NCBI RefSeq assembly: GCF_026914185.1
Contig: NC_070565.1
Location: forward strand, 4,278,001 to 4,342,000
Direction: 5' to 3'
From: Puccinia triticina
Lineage: Eukaryota > Basidiomycota > Pucciniomycetes > Pucciniales > Pucciniaceae
DNA: 64,000 nt
In this document: in pieces, positions 1-11,515 of the stretch
Numbering within the stretch: position 1 is the first letter of the stretch
Layout of the letters: each line of letters begins with the position of its first letter
Notes under the pieces: generated by a model
Seen by the model: only the letters and a program-made list of their open reading frames with translations
What the model was told of the DNA's origin: nothing
Databases searched by the model: none
Position numbers and translations under genes: made by a program

Positions 1-712
1 GAATACTTCAAACTCGCCAATTGGCAACCAGAATGGATCGAAGAATCAATCCGGCTCACTCGAGAAATGTGGGAATCTTACTACAAACCCGCACCTCAGC
101 CGTCCTCATCACAACCACCAATCAGCTGTCCAAAGGTGAGTATATTGAATATGCAGATCATCATCATAAAACACCAGCTCACCTCCTTCAACTACTGGAA
201 TCCAGCCCCAGAAAGGGGTTCTTGCAGGCTTGGTAGGCGCCTCAGAAGCTCGAGGAGGGAAAACCATGACCGATCCAATACACTTGTGGCTTGCCGGAGG
301 CTTAAGTTTGACCGATGATGGTCAACCCGTTAATCCTCTCAAATGGTGGATGCAAGAACACCGCTCAGGAAATACTCACGGGGGTCTACTACAAATGGCG
401 CTCGATGTTTTGAGCTGTCCTGGTGAGTTTTGTGTCCCCTCATTGGTTTTTTGGCTCGCCACTTGGCTAACAAGCTTACCTCTATCTACCACAGCAGCGA
501 CGGTAGATGTAGAGCGATCATTTAGCTTTGGCAGGGATTACATTTCCCTCAGGAGGCACCGGCTCAGTGCTTCGTCAGTCACAAAAGGCATGGCGGTGGC
601 ATTTTACTCCAAGAACGGGAAAATGAAACCCGGAGTGTTACATAAATGGAAGGTAAATCTGGCAAATGAGACTAAGCACAAAGGTAAAGGCAAATCAGCA
701 AGAAAAGTATGA
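1..712 (+). CDS. hAT-family transposase, C-terminal part (cut by window start)
   Basis: This is the C-terminal part of a hAT (Ac-like) transposase, the enzyme that cuts and re-inserts hAT DNA transposons. Three exons fit: <1-135, 212-422 and 495-712, with GT-AG introns of 76 and 72 bp; the frame is kept across both. The first exon reads EYFKLANWQPEWIEE, a segment typical of fungal hAT transposases. The joined second and third exons give the hAT dimerisation region: PLKWWMQEH, then HGGLLQMALDVLSCP joined to ATVDVERSFSFGRDY and LRRHRLS. The second intron sits exactly inside this motif. A basic tail (KHKGKGKSARKV) precedes the stop. The RNase-H catalytic core lies outside the window, so activity cannot be judged. 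No disabling change is seen. The downstream 244 bp end in a terminal inverted repeat at 956, so this is the 3' half of a possibly autonomous element. Confidence 0.85.
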
Positions 713-956
713 TGCAGTGTTTCATTTATTTGTTATTTAGTTATTTTATATATACATGAGTTATGCAAGGGTCAAGTAACAACTTTGTAAGCCTTAAGAA
801 AGTTCCACACCCGCGGGTACCTGCTGCAGGTACCCGAGTACCCCCTCCATGCCCCCTGAACGGGTGCGGGTGCGGGTGCGGGTGTCCACAATATGAGGTT
901 TTCTGGGCAGGTACCCGCACCCGCCACGGGTACCCGGGTATCAAGTGCCATCTTTA
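713..956 (+). mobile_element. 3' subterminal region and terminal inverted repeat of the hAT element
   Basis: Noncoding tail after the transposase stop. From about 798 it is packed with GGTACCCG-type words in both orientations and a short GGGTGC tandem, as expected of subterminal transposase-binding repeats in hAT elements. It ends in AAGTGCCATCTTTA at 956. The reverse complement begins TAAAGATGGC, nearly identical to the TAGAGATGGC ends of several short elements elsewhere in this window. The 5' end and its target duplication are outside the window. Confidence 0.7.
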
Positions 957-2136
957 GTTCAATTGATGTTGATTGAATTTGCAACTACAATTGCCACACA
1001 GGAGACACAGGGTGTGGACTCCAGTGGAGGCCTTTGCAAGATATTTGGTCCGCAAAAAATACTGCATGGTTCATTCAAGCAAGATATTTGAAATAGGAAA
1101 TCAAATTTGGTTTGGGGTAGAGCTGGATGGAGCAAGCTCTGTGATGGGGCTGCTCATTGTGGTCAAGGCAAGGCTTGATTAAATTGACATTTGTTTATTG
1201 TAGCTGATGTCATATTCAGGTTTTGGTTGGGCGGGTGGACTGCCTATTTTGGGAATATGCTGGACTTGCATGAACATGGATGTAGACTGCCTATTTTGGG
1301 AATATGCTGGACTTGTAAATTCTTGATTCCAATGTATATATTATGTATGTATTTGATTGTTACACCACAACAACTTATTTGAGGAAGCTATATTTGAAGT
1401 GAAGGTAGTTGATGCCGCAACTGAGGAGATTATAAATTTTTGGATAGCTTGGATCAATGGCCCAAGAGTAAGGGTCCACTGGTTTGCAACTGCAATTTTG
1501 TTGAACAAGCTTTTCTGGATCTGCTCAAAGCCTTTTGAGATTTGGTCAGCTGCATTTTGTGGCAAATTGAAAGTTGGAGGGAGGATAATTAACCTCTGGG
1601 GGGTGCCTGTTCATGTGCAGTACTGCATTTATTGTGAATCTTTGACATCTTTGCTACCCAACGTGATATGGGGGTGGAACAGTAAGATTTGTGACTTCTG
1701 AAATTTTCACATTGATTACTCATCCCTATTGTGTCTAGCACACTCAGCAAATTTGAACACACCAAATGGAATGAGTTATTCATGCCTGTGGCTTAGCCTT
1801 TGTGGAGCTCATCAAGTTGTGTTTGAAGGCAGAGGTTCATTGATCTCAATTTAACCAACCCTTTCTTGGGCGCTGCAGTTGACTGTTGCTCCCTGGAGGT
1901 TAAGTGAATCAGAAATAGTCCTATCAATTTATATCAAAGCACAATAACCCATGCCAATGGCAATGGTGCCAAATTTCCTTACACTGTCACTAAATGCTAA
2001 GTGCATAACAATGGAGTTTTTGATTTTGGACCAACTTAAGTCAACATAAAAATGCAGTTTCTTATGGGATGGAAATTCATATGAGTTACCATTAATGTGA
2101 TGTGGTTAATATTGCTGCCAGTGCCAGGGGGATAGA
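957..2136. other. unassigned intergenic sequence
   Basis: No gene recognised. A 31 bp stretch starting GACTGCCTATTTTGGG is duplicated at about 1238-1268 and 1287-1317. An open frame at 1357-1701 on the plus strand has no recognisable domain and is not called. Confidence 0.4.
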
Positions 2137-2151
2137 TTGGGTGCAATTGGA

Positions 2152-2170
2152 GGGGGGGGGGGGGGGGGGG
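2152..2170 (+). repeat. G homopolymer, 19 nt
   Basis: Uninterrupted run of 19 G, followed about 40 bp later by a CCAGCGGCGTAGCCGC word that recurs with changes near 5893 and 8031. Confidence 0.95.
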
Positions 2171-2436
2171 TCAGATTGGGTGGTGGGGTTATGCCCTCCA
2201 GCGGCGTAGCCGCTTTAAACTCTAGTAAAGTATCGAAACCTGATTTTCTTTTTTCTTGGCCGCTGTGGACTGTATACAGAAAAACTGTCAAAAAACGTAA
2301 TAATACAGTATCTTGTATTGGGCTGTATTTGAAACAAGATACTAAAGTTTGAATAAATTTTTATAGTATTGGTTTTGAATGTGATACAAATAAATAGTAT
2401 TGGGTGCAAAACAGATAAAAATACAGGAAGATACAG

Positions 2437-4165
2437 ATACATGTACGGACCTACTTCGCGCAGCAGCAAAAAACTCTTTGCGCACAGAATCAACCGTCCC
2501 CCAACGTCGATCCCGCTGTGCGCGCAAGCGGAGAAATACTTCGCGCACAGCGACTTCCCCCGAAAGAAGGGGGGGATTTTTCCCAAATTTTTTTTGATGG
2601 ATCAAAAGAGGGGGTCTTAACTGCCCTCTCCAAAAAATATTGGATTTTTTGGAGGTGTCCTTGTCATGTAAAAAAAAAATCATAATATTAATCCAAAAAA
2701 AGGCACCTGCTACACCGATAGCCCACCCCGGGGACTTTTCACCACTAAGACTTCAGCGGTCAGGTACCCAGCCCCTCGAAAAGAAAGTTCGAGGGGCAGC
2801 AGCTCCGGGCCCGGCTATCCCCCAGCCGCCGTGCCGATGGCCGGCACAGGCCATCGAGCGGAGTTACACACTCCCCCGATGACCGGCCAGCACCTGTGTG
2901 TATGTGGCACAAATTGCCGGTCATCGAGGGGGTGTTCACTCGGACCCGGTCATCGAGAGGAGTACATACTTCCCTCGGTGACCGGGTCCGTTCCGGTTCA
3001 CCTCGATGACCGGGTCCGTTCCGGTTCACCTCGATGACCGGGTCCGTTCCGGTTCACCTCGATCGAGAGGAGTGAACACCCCCTCGACGACCGGGCCCGT
3101 TCCGGTCATCGAGGGGAGAGTTCACTCCTCTCGACAACCGGAGCAACTAGGTCACCAAGAGGAGTATGTACTCCTCCGAGAATGCCCGGGACGTTCCGGT
3201 TATCGAGAGGAGTACACACTTCCCTTGATGACCGGGTCCGTTCCGGTCGTCAAGAGGAGTGAACATTCCCCTCGATGACCGGAACGGGCCCGGTCATCGA
3301 GAGGATTACATACTCCCCTCGATCACCCAATTGCTCCGGTCATCGAGAGGAGTGAACACTTCCCTCGATGACCGGAACGGACCCGGTCATCGAGGGAAGT
3401 ATGTACTCCTCTTGATGACCGGCACGGACCCGGTCATCGAGAGGAGTGAACACCCCCCTCGATGACCGGAACGGACTCGGTTATCGAGGGAAGGATTTAT
3501 TCCTCTCGATGACCGGAATGTTCCGGTCATCAAGAGAGGAGTATGTATGTACGTACTCCCCTTGACGGCCCAGTTGCTCCAGTTGTTGAGAGGAGTGAAC
3601 ACTCCCCTCGTGACCGGAACGTCATCGAGGGAAGTTTGTACTCCTGTTGATGACCGGAACAGAGTGGCCATCGAGAGGAGTACATGATCCCCTCAATGAC
3701 CGGTAGTCTGTGCTAGCCGGTCATTGGGGAGCGTGTAACTCCGCTTGATGGCCTGTGCCGGCCATCGGCACGGCACGGCGGCTGGGAGTTAGCCGGAGCT
3801 GCTGCCCCTCAAACTTTCTTTTCGAGGGGCTGCATACCCGACCGCTTGAGTTTTGGCAGGTCAAAACTCCCCGGGGTGGGTTATCGGGGCAGGGGGAGCT
3901 TATTTTTTGGATTAATATTATAAAAAAATTTACATGATGGAGGACACCTCCAAAAAATCCAAGACTTTTTGGAGGGGGCAAGCAAGACCCCCTCTTTTGA
4001 TCCATCAAAAAAAAATCCAGAAAAACTCTCTCCTTCTTTCGGGGGAAGTCGCTGTGCGCGAAGTGTTTTTTGGCTTGCGCGCACAGCAGGCTCGACGTCG
4101 GGGGACGGTCCATTCTGTGCGCGAAGAGTTTTTTGCTGCTGCGCAAAGTAGGTCCGTACATGTAT
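2437..4165. mobile_element. 1.73 kb foldback element with long inverted arms
   Basis: The two ends are long imperfect inverted repeats: 2437-2880 reads, as its reverse complement, into 3720-4165. Shared landmarks in order are ATACATGTACGGACC, repeated GCGCACAG words, CTTCCCCCGAAAG, GATGGATCAAAAGAGGGGG, TTTTTTGGAGGTGTCC, TTCGAGGGGCAGCAGCTCC and a GCCGGCACAGGCCATC core. Between the arms lies a palindromic satellite (separate entry). No transposase is encoded, so it would be nonautonomous. A target duplication is not clear; the right end abuts a small MITE at 4168. A diverged relative of one arm lies at 10290-10900. Confidence 0.8.
2880..3720. repeat. palindromic satellite array, about 47 bp unit
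   Basis: Tandem array whose unit is itself a double palindrome: GATGACCGG, a short spacer with AACGGACCC, CCGGTCATCGAG, then AGGAGT-(GAACAC)-TTCCCTC, and back to GATGACCGG. The unit is about 47 bp. Several units have lost or duplicated one half (for example a triplicated block at 2990-3062). Both strands therefore carry the same words in alternating orientation, and the whole core can fold into a chain of hairpins. Confidence 0.85.
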
Positions 4166-4167
4166 TA

Positions 4168-4364
4168 GGGGTGTTCAAAGTTGACTGCATAAAATTATAA
4201 CACCATAAATTCATAAAATTTTAATCTGAAAAAAATGTGTAACACCCAATCACTCAAAAAAGAGCAACAATTCTAAAATGGTACATAAAAAATGATCACT
4301 CAAAAGTGTTATGATTTTATGATTTTATGATTTGAAAAAAATATGATTTCAACTTTGAACACCC
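4168..4364. mobile_element. 197 bp Harbinger-like MITE, TSD TTA
   Basis: Terminal inverted repeats GGGGTGTTCAAAGTTGA and TCAACTTTGAACACCC, flanked on both sides by TTA (4165-4167 and 4365-4367). Interior is AT-rich with no coding capacity. The three-base TWA duplication is typical of PIF/Harbinger (Tourist-like) MITEs. Confidence 0.75.
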
Positions 4365-4696
4365 TTATTGTATTTTTTCACCGTTGCTAATACCAATGTG
4401 AGACAAAGACAGATCTTATGAAAATACAGCAACACAGGAGCCTGAATAGCTTTCCCTTAGGAAGTTGCCCAATGTTTTGAGTCTGGATCCTGACAGTGTT
4501 TCTGTTTGCCCTTTTACAGAATTTGTGACAAATGGGCAAGAAACATGTTTTGATGATGATTGGAGTGTTACAATCTGGAAGTGGTGCTTTTTCTACCTGG
4601 CTGTTGTTATAAATTTAAAAAAAATTGTATTCAATAAGAGAAGGTCACATCTGAAGTTGATCATCATTCCCCTGGTGTTCATTTCACTCTTTGAAG

Positions 4697-7600
4697 ATGC
4701 AAAAGATATTTGAATTGAGTCTTGTGATATTTCTGTTTCACTTTAAACTTCTCTTGGCAATGGAAAAAATCAAAGCTCAAGCAAGTAGCTTGAAAGATGA
4801 CACAATTAGTGTGAATAAACCCTATTCAACAATTCAATTACAGCAAGGTAGTTTTTTTTCCTTTTAAAATAACTCTCACTATTACAATTCTTGCTAACTA
4901 TTAAAACAGGCTACATTTCACTCAGAGAAGGACACAATGCACCAAAAACCCTGAGGCTATTTGGTCAGCTTGAACTTTCTGCCTTTTCTGATTATTCTAG
5001 ATTTTGAATGTTCCAAGATGATAGTAATGCTGAAAAGTCTCTTCTTTGATGATTTCTTCCAGATGAGTCTGTTTCAACAGGAATTGATCAGAGCAGGGAT
5101 CAGCCATCACTCCTTACATCAGCTCCTGGAGAAACCAAAGATACTGAAGTCCCTCATCCAGCTCTAAAAAAAGCAAGATTGGATCTTAGTTTATCGTTGA
5201 CCCTCCCCAATTCAGAACTAAATTCAGTCAGAATATTTGGTGCTTCAATTTTCAAATCATCAAATTGGAATTCCAGTGGTAAGTCTTCTACCTATTCCAA
5301 TTTTTGGAAGGGTTTGGCCCAAGCTTGAAAATGATATGAAATAGCCATATGATCAATATACCCCCAAACATCTAACCAGCAAAGTTTAGGCATGGTATGT
5401 TTATTGGTAAAATTCCAATATTGCCAAAAAAAATGCTTCTTACCAATACTGTTGACAGTAGCAGAAGTGAATTACAATACTGCAACTGAAGGATTTTTTT
5501 GAATCCTTTAAAATATGCAACTGAAGGATTTTTTTGAATCCTTTACAATAGCTTCCCATGCAGAGGGTCAGATGTTGGACAATATATTAGCCAGAGGGAG
5601 CAATTTTCCCCTCTTTATTCTGCTATCCAGTGGTTTCTGTGTTCTGTTACTATTAATGCTAGTAAAATAACACCTGGTTACAGTGGAGATCCCAGGCTTA
5701 AAATCAGTTGTGACTCATCCAAGTTTATTAAAGACACAGTTTTGCCAAAATTAAAAAAATCAAGATCAAGGGTTTCCCCTTACAATTACACAAAATGAAG
5801 AAAAAAAAAACATGGGTTTCCCCATTAACAAAATCTTAAAAAAAGGGGGGGGGGGGGGGGGGGTTCCCCATCACAATAAAAACACAAGCAACTTCTCAAC
5901 CCAGCCTTCCAACAGCGGCAAAGCCGTGCCCACAGGCTCAACACCCAGCCCGTGTCAAACGCACGGGTCAAAAGTGATGGACATGAAGGCCCCCGGCCCG
6001 CAGCAAAGGCTGCAGACCCGTGGGGGGCCCACTCTTTGCCCCTCAGACTGCGCACGTGCAACAGCGGAGGGGTTGAGGACAACGGATAGCTGGAAATGCA
6101 GCATCTCCAATTGCCTGGGGAAGCAACTACACCTATGAGTTATCCGCCTTTTAAGCTCTCCCTCGACTCAAATCTCAACCTTAATACTAGCTCCCCCCAC
6201 GCAAACGCCACGCCGTGGCCGTTGTAACTGTAATTGATTTTACGGCAACCATGCCAGTCATTCGGAATTCCAAGATGCCTGTATACTCTATTTCCCATAT
6301 TTGGCCTTGCCCAGACCCAAACCCCCCCGCGGCCCTCGCAACCGTACACAATTACTTTGATCCCATCACAATTGGTTTTTCGAGCTACGTCAAATTTCCT
6401 CTTCCCACCTGAAACCATCCTGGCCATCGGCCTTGAAAAGGCCACCATCCAGATCAGCTCCCTTGAGCCGAACTCCATCCTCAAGACTATCTCCCGCGAG
6501 GCACCCAATGCTGTCCCCACCTCCATCTGGATTGCCAAGATCAGTCCAGTCCGCCTCCGGTGTTCCCGGTCACCCCCCACAATGTCAGTTTACAGAACCA
6601 GAGCGGTGAGTTGTATCTACCTTGGCCTGCTGTCTGTTCTGTGGCATCAGCTTGATGCCCTCCCCCCACCACTTCTCTAACTGACAGTATTGCGTGCCTG
6701 CTAGCCAGACCCCTGGACAAGACCATCAAACCCTTGGCCTTGCTCGCTTCATCACTCAAAGTCGTCAACTCAGAGTTCAAGCAGGACGCAAGCGACCCCA
6801 CCGAGTCTCTCACAGCACCTGTACCCCTCAGCCTGAGCACCTTCCTTGGCCAACCCATCGCCCTCCTCTACCCGCAGGGGCCGCTTCCGTGTCACTGTCA
6901 TCATCTTTGTCTATCGAGCCCACCAACTCAACTGGCACCCACGCTGGTACTGATCTGGCGCGGCCTTTGCATCTCATACAATGCCCTTCCCCTTCAGCAA
7001 CATCTGAGCCCGGCTCGCCCGACAGACCAACCAATCACCTTTGAACAAGCGCACTGAGAACGCGCACCCGACTGCGGACATCATAGACGCCACAGGGAGT
7101 CTGAGCATCAATCCAGACCACGCCCCCAGCCTCACCAGTATCTCTCCTGGTGCTGCTCCCCTCCTCGCGATGGCCAACGATATCTCTTCGCGACCCTTCA
7201 GGTATCACCTTCTGTGTGTCCAACAGATTCAGCTATCAACCCCCTCATCCCCAACCTTCCACCACCCGAACCTTCAGACAACCCTCCCTCACCAATCCCA
7301 ATGCACCCGACTAACCAAAGCGAAGCTGATCCCTTGCCTCCAGTCATCCCACCTACAGGTCCTGATGAAGCCTTGACCAGCTTGCTTGACCCACACCCAG
7401 AACTCACAACTTGATTAATCGGCAGCCTCTCATCCCAAAGAGGTAGCCGCCGCCACTGGTCAATGTGAAAAACAGTCTGTTTAATGCAAAATGCAAATGC
7501 GTTGTGATACTAATGAGGTGAGGTGAGTTAAGAGTGGTGATGAATATTGCATATTACTTACTGGTGGAGGGACAAGCAGTGAGAGGCAGATCATCTAACA

Positions 7601-10210
7601 GTTGGATAGTATGAGTGACTGAGATTGAGTCAAGTATGTGATTTTGATTGACTCCTACTCTCAGTTTTGCTATTTTTGTTTTTCTGCTGCAGGGATGAAC
7701 TGTCATCATCCTTTTTTCTTGCCTATTCTATGGCTTAGCTTGGGTCAAAGCTTCCTTGAAGTGCTTTATAAAATCTCTCCTGGGAAATGAGAAACATTTT
7801 TGTAACTCAACTTCTCCATGAGCTCCTATGATCCACAAGAATTGGATTATCATGCATACTTTGTTCATTTATTGTGGATGAAGTTTGAGTAATAAATAAA
7901 TTCAGCACATCATCAAACTTTAATTGAAGGGATTTCAACAAAGAAAAATCCCTTCACTGGCAAAGAGAGATAAAAACCAAAGATTTGGCTACCAAAGGCA
8001 GGAGGCCATCTGAGCAGGGGACTATGCTTCCAGCGGCGAAGCCGCCTTGGCCTCTAGTACCAATAATAACTGAGCTTACTTATTAACAGAAATAATTATG
8101 CTACGTGGATGCTAGATGTTATTGTAGAGTATTGTAACTACCCCCAACTGATCCTACCTGTTTGATTTATTATTGTTATCTTACAGGATCAAACACACCA
8201 ATTTACACTCCTCCTATGAGCTTAAATCACAAATTGGATAAAGTCTCCCAAGGGCCAGAGTGTATTCAAAGTCCACCTAATTCCAACAAATTCACATCAA
8301 AACCATTGGATTTTGATGTAGGAGGAAGTCATGTAGAAAATCTCAGCACAATCAATGAATCAAGTAACTTCAATCCCAAGTCAAAAGATGCAATTGTGAC
8401 AAAAACTCAACACCATGATTTGGGATTTGACATGGGTGCAAAGTGTGTTTCTGGGGACAGGAGCAGTAATATAGAGCCCTCAAAAACCAGCCAAAACACT
8501 CCAACCAAATTTCTCACAATGGAAAAAATCAAGGAAAATGGGAACTCTAAATTCTGGGCTTGGATTTCAATCAGTTTCATTCTTTCAGATGATGAACTAG
8601 GTCACAAATTGAAAAGCCACATACAGCCTCCTAGCAACATGTGTTATTACCTTCCTTACGACACCCGCCCTGACAATGAAAAAAAACTCATTCAAGGATT
8701 CAAATATGAATTCCACTTAAAAAAAAGATTGAATGAGTTTGCAGTTTTTATTTGGGCTGTGAATCATCAAATTTTAAAGAGTTTGGGTATTGCACCATCA
8801 GAATCACAATATTTCACAGAGCAACATGCAGTTCAAAAGTGGTTTTTTAGTTTCATGTCAAGGTGCAAGAGACATTACATACATTACCAAAATAATGAAA
8901 ATCTCACTAGCCAAGGATTTGGGCACAGTTCTGAAACCCTAGTTATTTATCAAAAGGTTTTAGAAACACTTCATGCCAATTCTGACATGAATGCCTACCA
9001 AATATACCAGCAAGGATTAACAACCCAACCACTTTTCATATCAAAACCACAAATGATGAGAAATGAAGTTAGTGTCTGTGTTGTAAGGTATTACTACAAA
9101 AGTTACAATCAGATGAAGTGGGAAAATGCTTTTGAAAATGATGACGTTTTCATGGCTCAAGTTGCTAAATTTGAAATAGATTCAAATGAAAAACAAGATC
9201 TCAGTTTTCTGATTCCTTGGACCTCTGACTGCCCAACTGAAGTCTTGCATTGCCACAAAAACATTCTCAATGATAAGATAAGGGATTTTGAAGATTACGT
9301 GAAACCCATTTTGACAGAGAAAATACCAGAGTTCTTCATTTTTAAAAATTTTGAATGCAAGAATGAGAACAATAAAGCATGGGCATGGATATCAAGCATT
9401 CAAGCTCGTCTAATCAACAAATGTGACAAGTTGTTCCAGCCTACTTCGTCCACAAATATGAATGAAATCAGATGTTGCCTTGAACTTTATGCAGAGGAGA
9501 AGTCTCCGGCACACAATCAGAAACTCAAAGAAACATCTGACAAGGAGATATTAAGAATATTCAGTAAAATATTTGATCTGATTTGGAATTTGAATAGAAA
9601 AGTTGTTGAATGCTTTGGTGCTGAAGTGGATGGAGATGATTATATTAATGAGCAAAAATGGGTCCAGCTTTACTACCTGTTTTGCATTTTTGAAATCAAT
9701 AGAACCAAATTGAGTGAAGATAAAAATATTGAGGGAAATATTCCTGGAATTTTCTACACAAGTAAAATGAAAGCAATATTAGAATTGACATTAACTTTAT
9801 TGATTTCAGAAGATGGGAAGGAGAAGAAATTTGAAGTTGATCACACAAGTACAACAGGTTCTAATTCATCTGTTTATGTACAGGAGGATTTGATAATAGC
9901 AAATATTGCAGTGAATCTACTTGGATCTTATTATAAGAATCAAAATATTGAAAAATGGTATTTTGCTTTTAGAGAAGATGAAAGGTTCTTCACACATCTA
10001 ACCAACAAGAGCACTGAGCTTTTCAACCATGATTCTGGCAAACCTAAAAGAACAAAGAGCTATAGAAATTTTAAAAATTACAAGATGATCCCTTGGAAGA
10101 ATCCAATCCACCCTGACATACCTCCTCTTAATCGTAAACTTGGTGATAGAACAATTTCTGATTTTGAAACTTTTGTCAGAGTATACAGTGAGAAAAAACC
10201 AAACTCTTAG
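4697..10210 (+). CDS. secreted protein, about 814 aa, with internal domain duplication
   Basis: Four exons fit in one frame: 4697-4847, 4910-4963, 5063-5278 and 8187-10210, each junction in phase 1 with GT-AG introns of 62, 99 and 2908 bp. The start was chosen because the first 28 residues form a signal peptide: MQKIFELSLVIFLFHFKLLLA. I recognise no named domain. The C-terminal 560 residues consist of two related copies of about 275 residues: WAWIS at about 264 and 539, YYK...W at about 443 and 722, IPW at about 483 and 775, and IRDFEDYV versus ISDFETFV at about 507 and 799. The region between signal peptide and repeats is Ser/Asn-rich, with KKARLDLSLSLTL near residue 116. This looks like a secreted lineage-specific protein and so a candidate effector; that is inference. 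The third intron is unusually large and contains foreign-looking sequence, so splicing across it needs checking. If it fails, the signal-peptide exons are detached. Confidence 0.72.
5279..8186 (+). other. oversized third intron with repeat-like insert
   Basis: Bounded by a good donor (GTAAGT) and acceptor (CTTACAG) that keep frame between exons 3 and 4. Contents: a 35 bp direct duplication at 5481-5550, each copy containing the hairpin AAGGATTTTTTTGAATCCTTT region; a run of 19 G at 5845-5863; and a GC-rich, proline-codon-rich block at about 5870-7430, with broken open frames that I cannot identify, very different in composition from the AT-rich gene. A CCAGCGGCGAAGCCGC word at 8031 matches one at 2198. 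The block is probably a decayed transposon or captured sequence. Confidence 0.5.
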
Positions 10211-10289
10211 AAAATTTCCACAGAAAAGCATCAAAACATATTAGTTTACAAATTTGAAATTATTCTTAGAAAATGTACTTGTGATTTTT

Positions 10290-10900
10290 TTGGGTCTGCC
10301 TAAATGCACTCCAAAAAATTACTTTCTGCACCCCAATATTTTGGCTGTCTTTACAGGGTACTCCAAATAAATTGGATTAATGGGGCTTTGCACTCCAAAT
10401 ATTGGATGTACTTTGCGCACTTCAAAAAACTTGTTGCGCACTGCAGGGGGTGTCCACTCAACGTCCCGGCCACAGTGCGCGGTAGCTCAAAACGCTTTGC
10501 GCACTGAAAACGCAAAACTATGAAATTCTCACCTTTTTTTCTGCCAGCCGGCAGAGGGGATTTTTCTTGCCCCTCCATCAAATTCTTGGAGGATTTGGAG
10601 CCCTCAGCTGGACACAAAAAAAGGATGAAAAAGAAACACAAAAAATAACCTGAGCGCAGGCTCCCACTCCCCCAGGAGCGCTCCTCCGGGGCTTTCAACC
10701 TGCCAAATAATGGGTACACAGCCCCTCAAAATCAAAGTTTGAGGGGCAGAAGCTCCTGCTGCCATACCAATAGCCGGCACAGCCCGGTCATTGATTGGCG
10801 TCTACACACTCCCCTGATGACTGGCCAGCACACACATGCAGTGCAGATTAACGGTCCTCAAGGGGAATATTTACTCCTCTCAATGACTGGGTTGCTCCAC
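10290..10900 (+). mobile_element. truncated relative of the 2437-4165 foldback element
   Basis: Carries, in the same order as the left arm at 2437-2990, repeated TTGCGCACTG words, an AGAGGGGATTTTTC block, CAGCCCCTCAAAATCAAAG followed by TTTGAGGGGCAGAAGCTCC, then GCCGGCACAGCCCGGTCATTG and one or two degenerate satellite units. The opposite arm is missing. Confidence 0.65.
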
Positions 10901-11071
10901 GCCAGTGAAAGGTAAGTGATGCCTCTTCACCAAGCAAACTCACCCCCAGAACTTCTTGCTAGTGACAAGCGGACTGAGCCCAGGCCTAACCTGGATCATG
11001 AGTCAAAATATGGGATCAGATGTAGCACCCGTGTGAGAATGTTGCAAAGGGGCTGGTCAGGGAGCAAGGAC

Positions 11072-11271
11072 TAGAGATGTCAATTGCTACCCACCACCCT
11101 TCAGAAGGTGCCTGTGAGCCCTTGCAGTACCCATGGCCGGTGCAGAGCTCCTTTCTTGAATTTTGACTAAATTGCAACACCCTGAACCCCCCATCTGTAC
11201 TTGTCAGGGCACACAGGTACCTGCTTAAGTGTGGCAGATACCTGCCAATGAGTGCCCAATGGCCATCTCTA
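11072..11271. mobile_element. hAT-type MITE, about 200 bp, decayed
   Basis: Begins TAGAGATGTCAATTGC and ends AATGGCCATCTCTA, the same ends as the element at 51383-52253. Interior has degenerate GGTACC/TACCTGC words. It interrupts retrotransposon sequence that is continuous at 21300-21340. No clean target duplication remains. Confidence 0.65.
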
Positions 11272-11344
11272 GAAATAACTCAAGAGATAATATTACTTGA
11301 ACATGCTCCACAACTGCAATCTTCCACCATCATACTTCACAGAT

Positions 11345-11515
11345 TAGAGATGGCCATTGGCACCCGCTGGCGACCCGCCAATCTTTAGCAGGTATCTATC
11401 TGCCCCTACAGGCAACCATGACGGGTGCAAAGCTACATGCTTGACTTTTTACCAAAATTGAACACCCCAAGCCTGCTGGCTAGCACTTCCCAGCAGGTGC
11501 CAATATCCATCTCTA
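11345..11515. mobile_element. 171 bp hAT-type MITE, TSD TCACAGAT
   Basis: Ends are TAGAGATGGCCATTGGC and GTGCCAATATCCATCTCTA. The 8 bp sequence TCACAGAT occurs directly on both sides (11337-11344 and 11516-11523), the target-duplication length of hAT elements. The unoccupied site is visible in the homologous repeat near 21365. Confidence 0.88.

Noticed and set aside
741..984. Several overlapping open frames on both strands in the GGTACCCG region
   Set aside because: They are by-products of GC-rich inverted repeats at the hAT end; no conserved motif and no codon pattern.
2760..3671. Arginine/serine-rich open frames across the satellite array, for example repeats of RSGSPR and DDRNGPGHRE
   Set aside because: A stop-free palindromic satellite gives open frames on both strands. 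The peptides follow the DNA unit and have no independent start or family.
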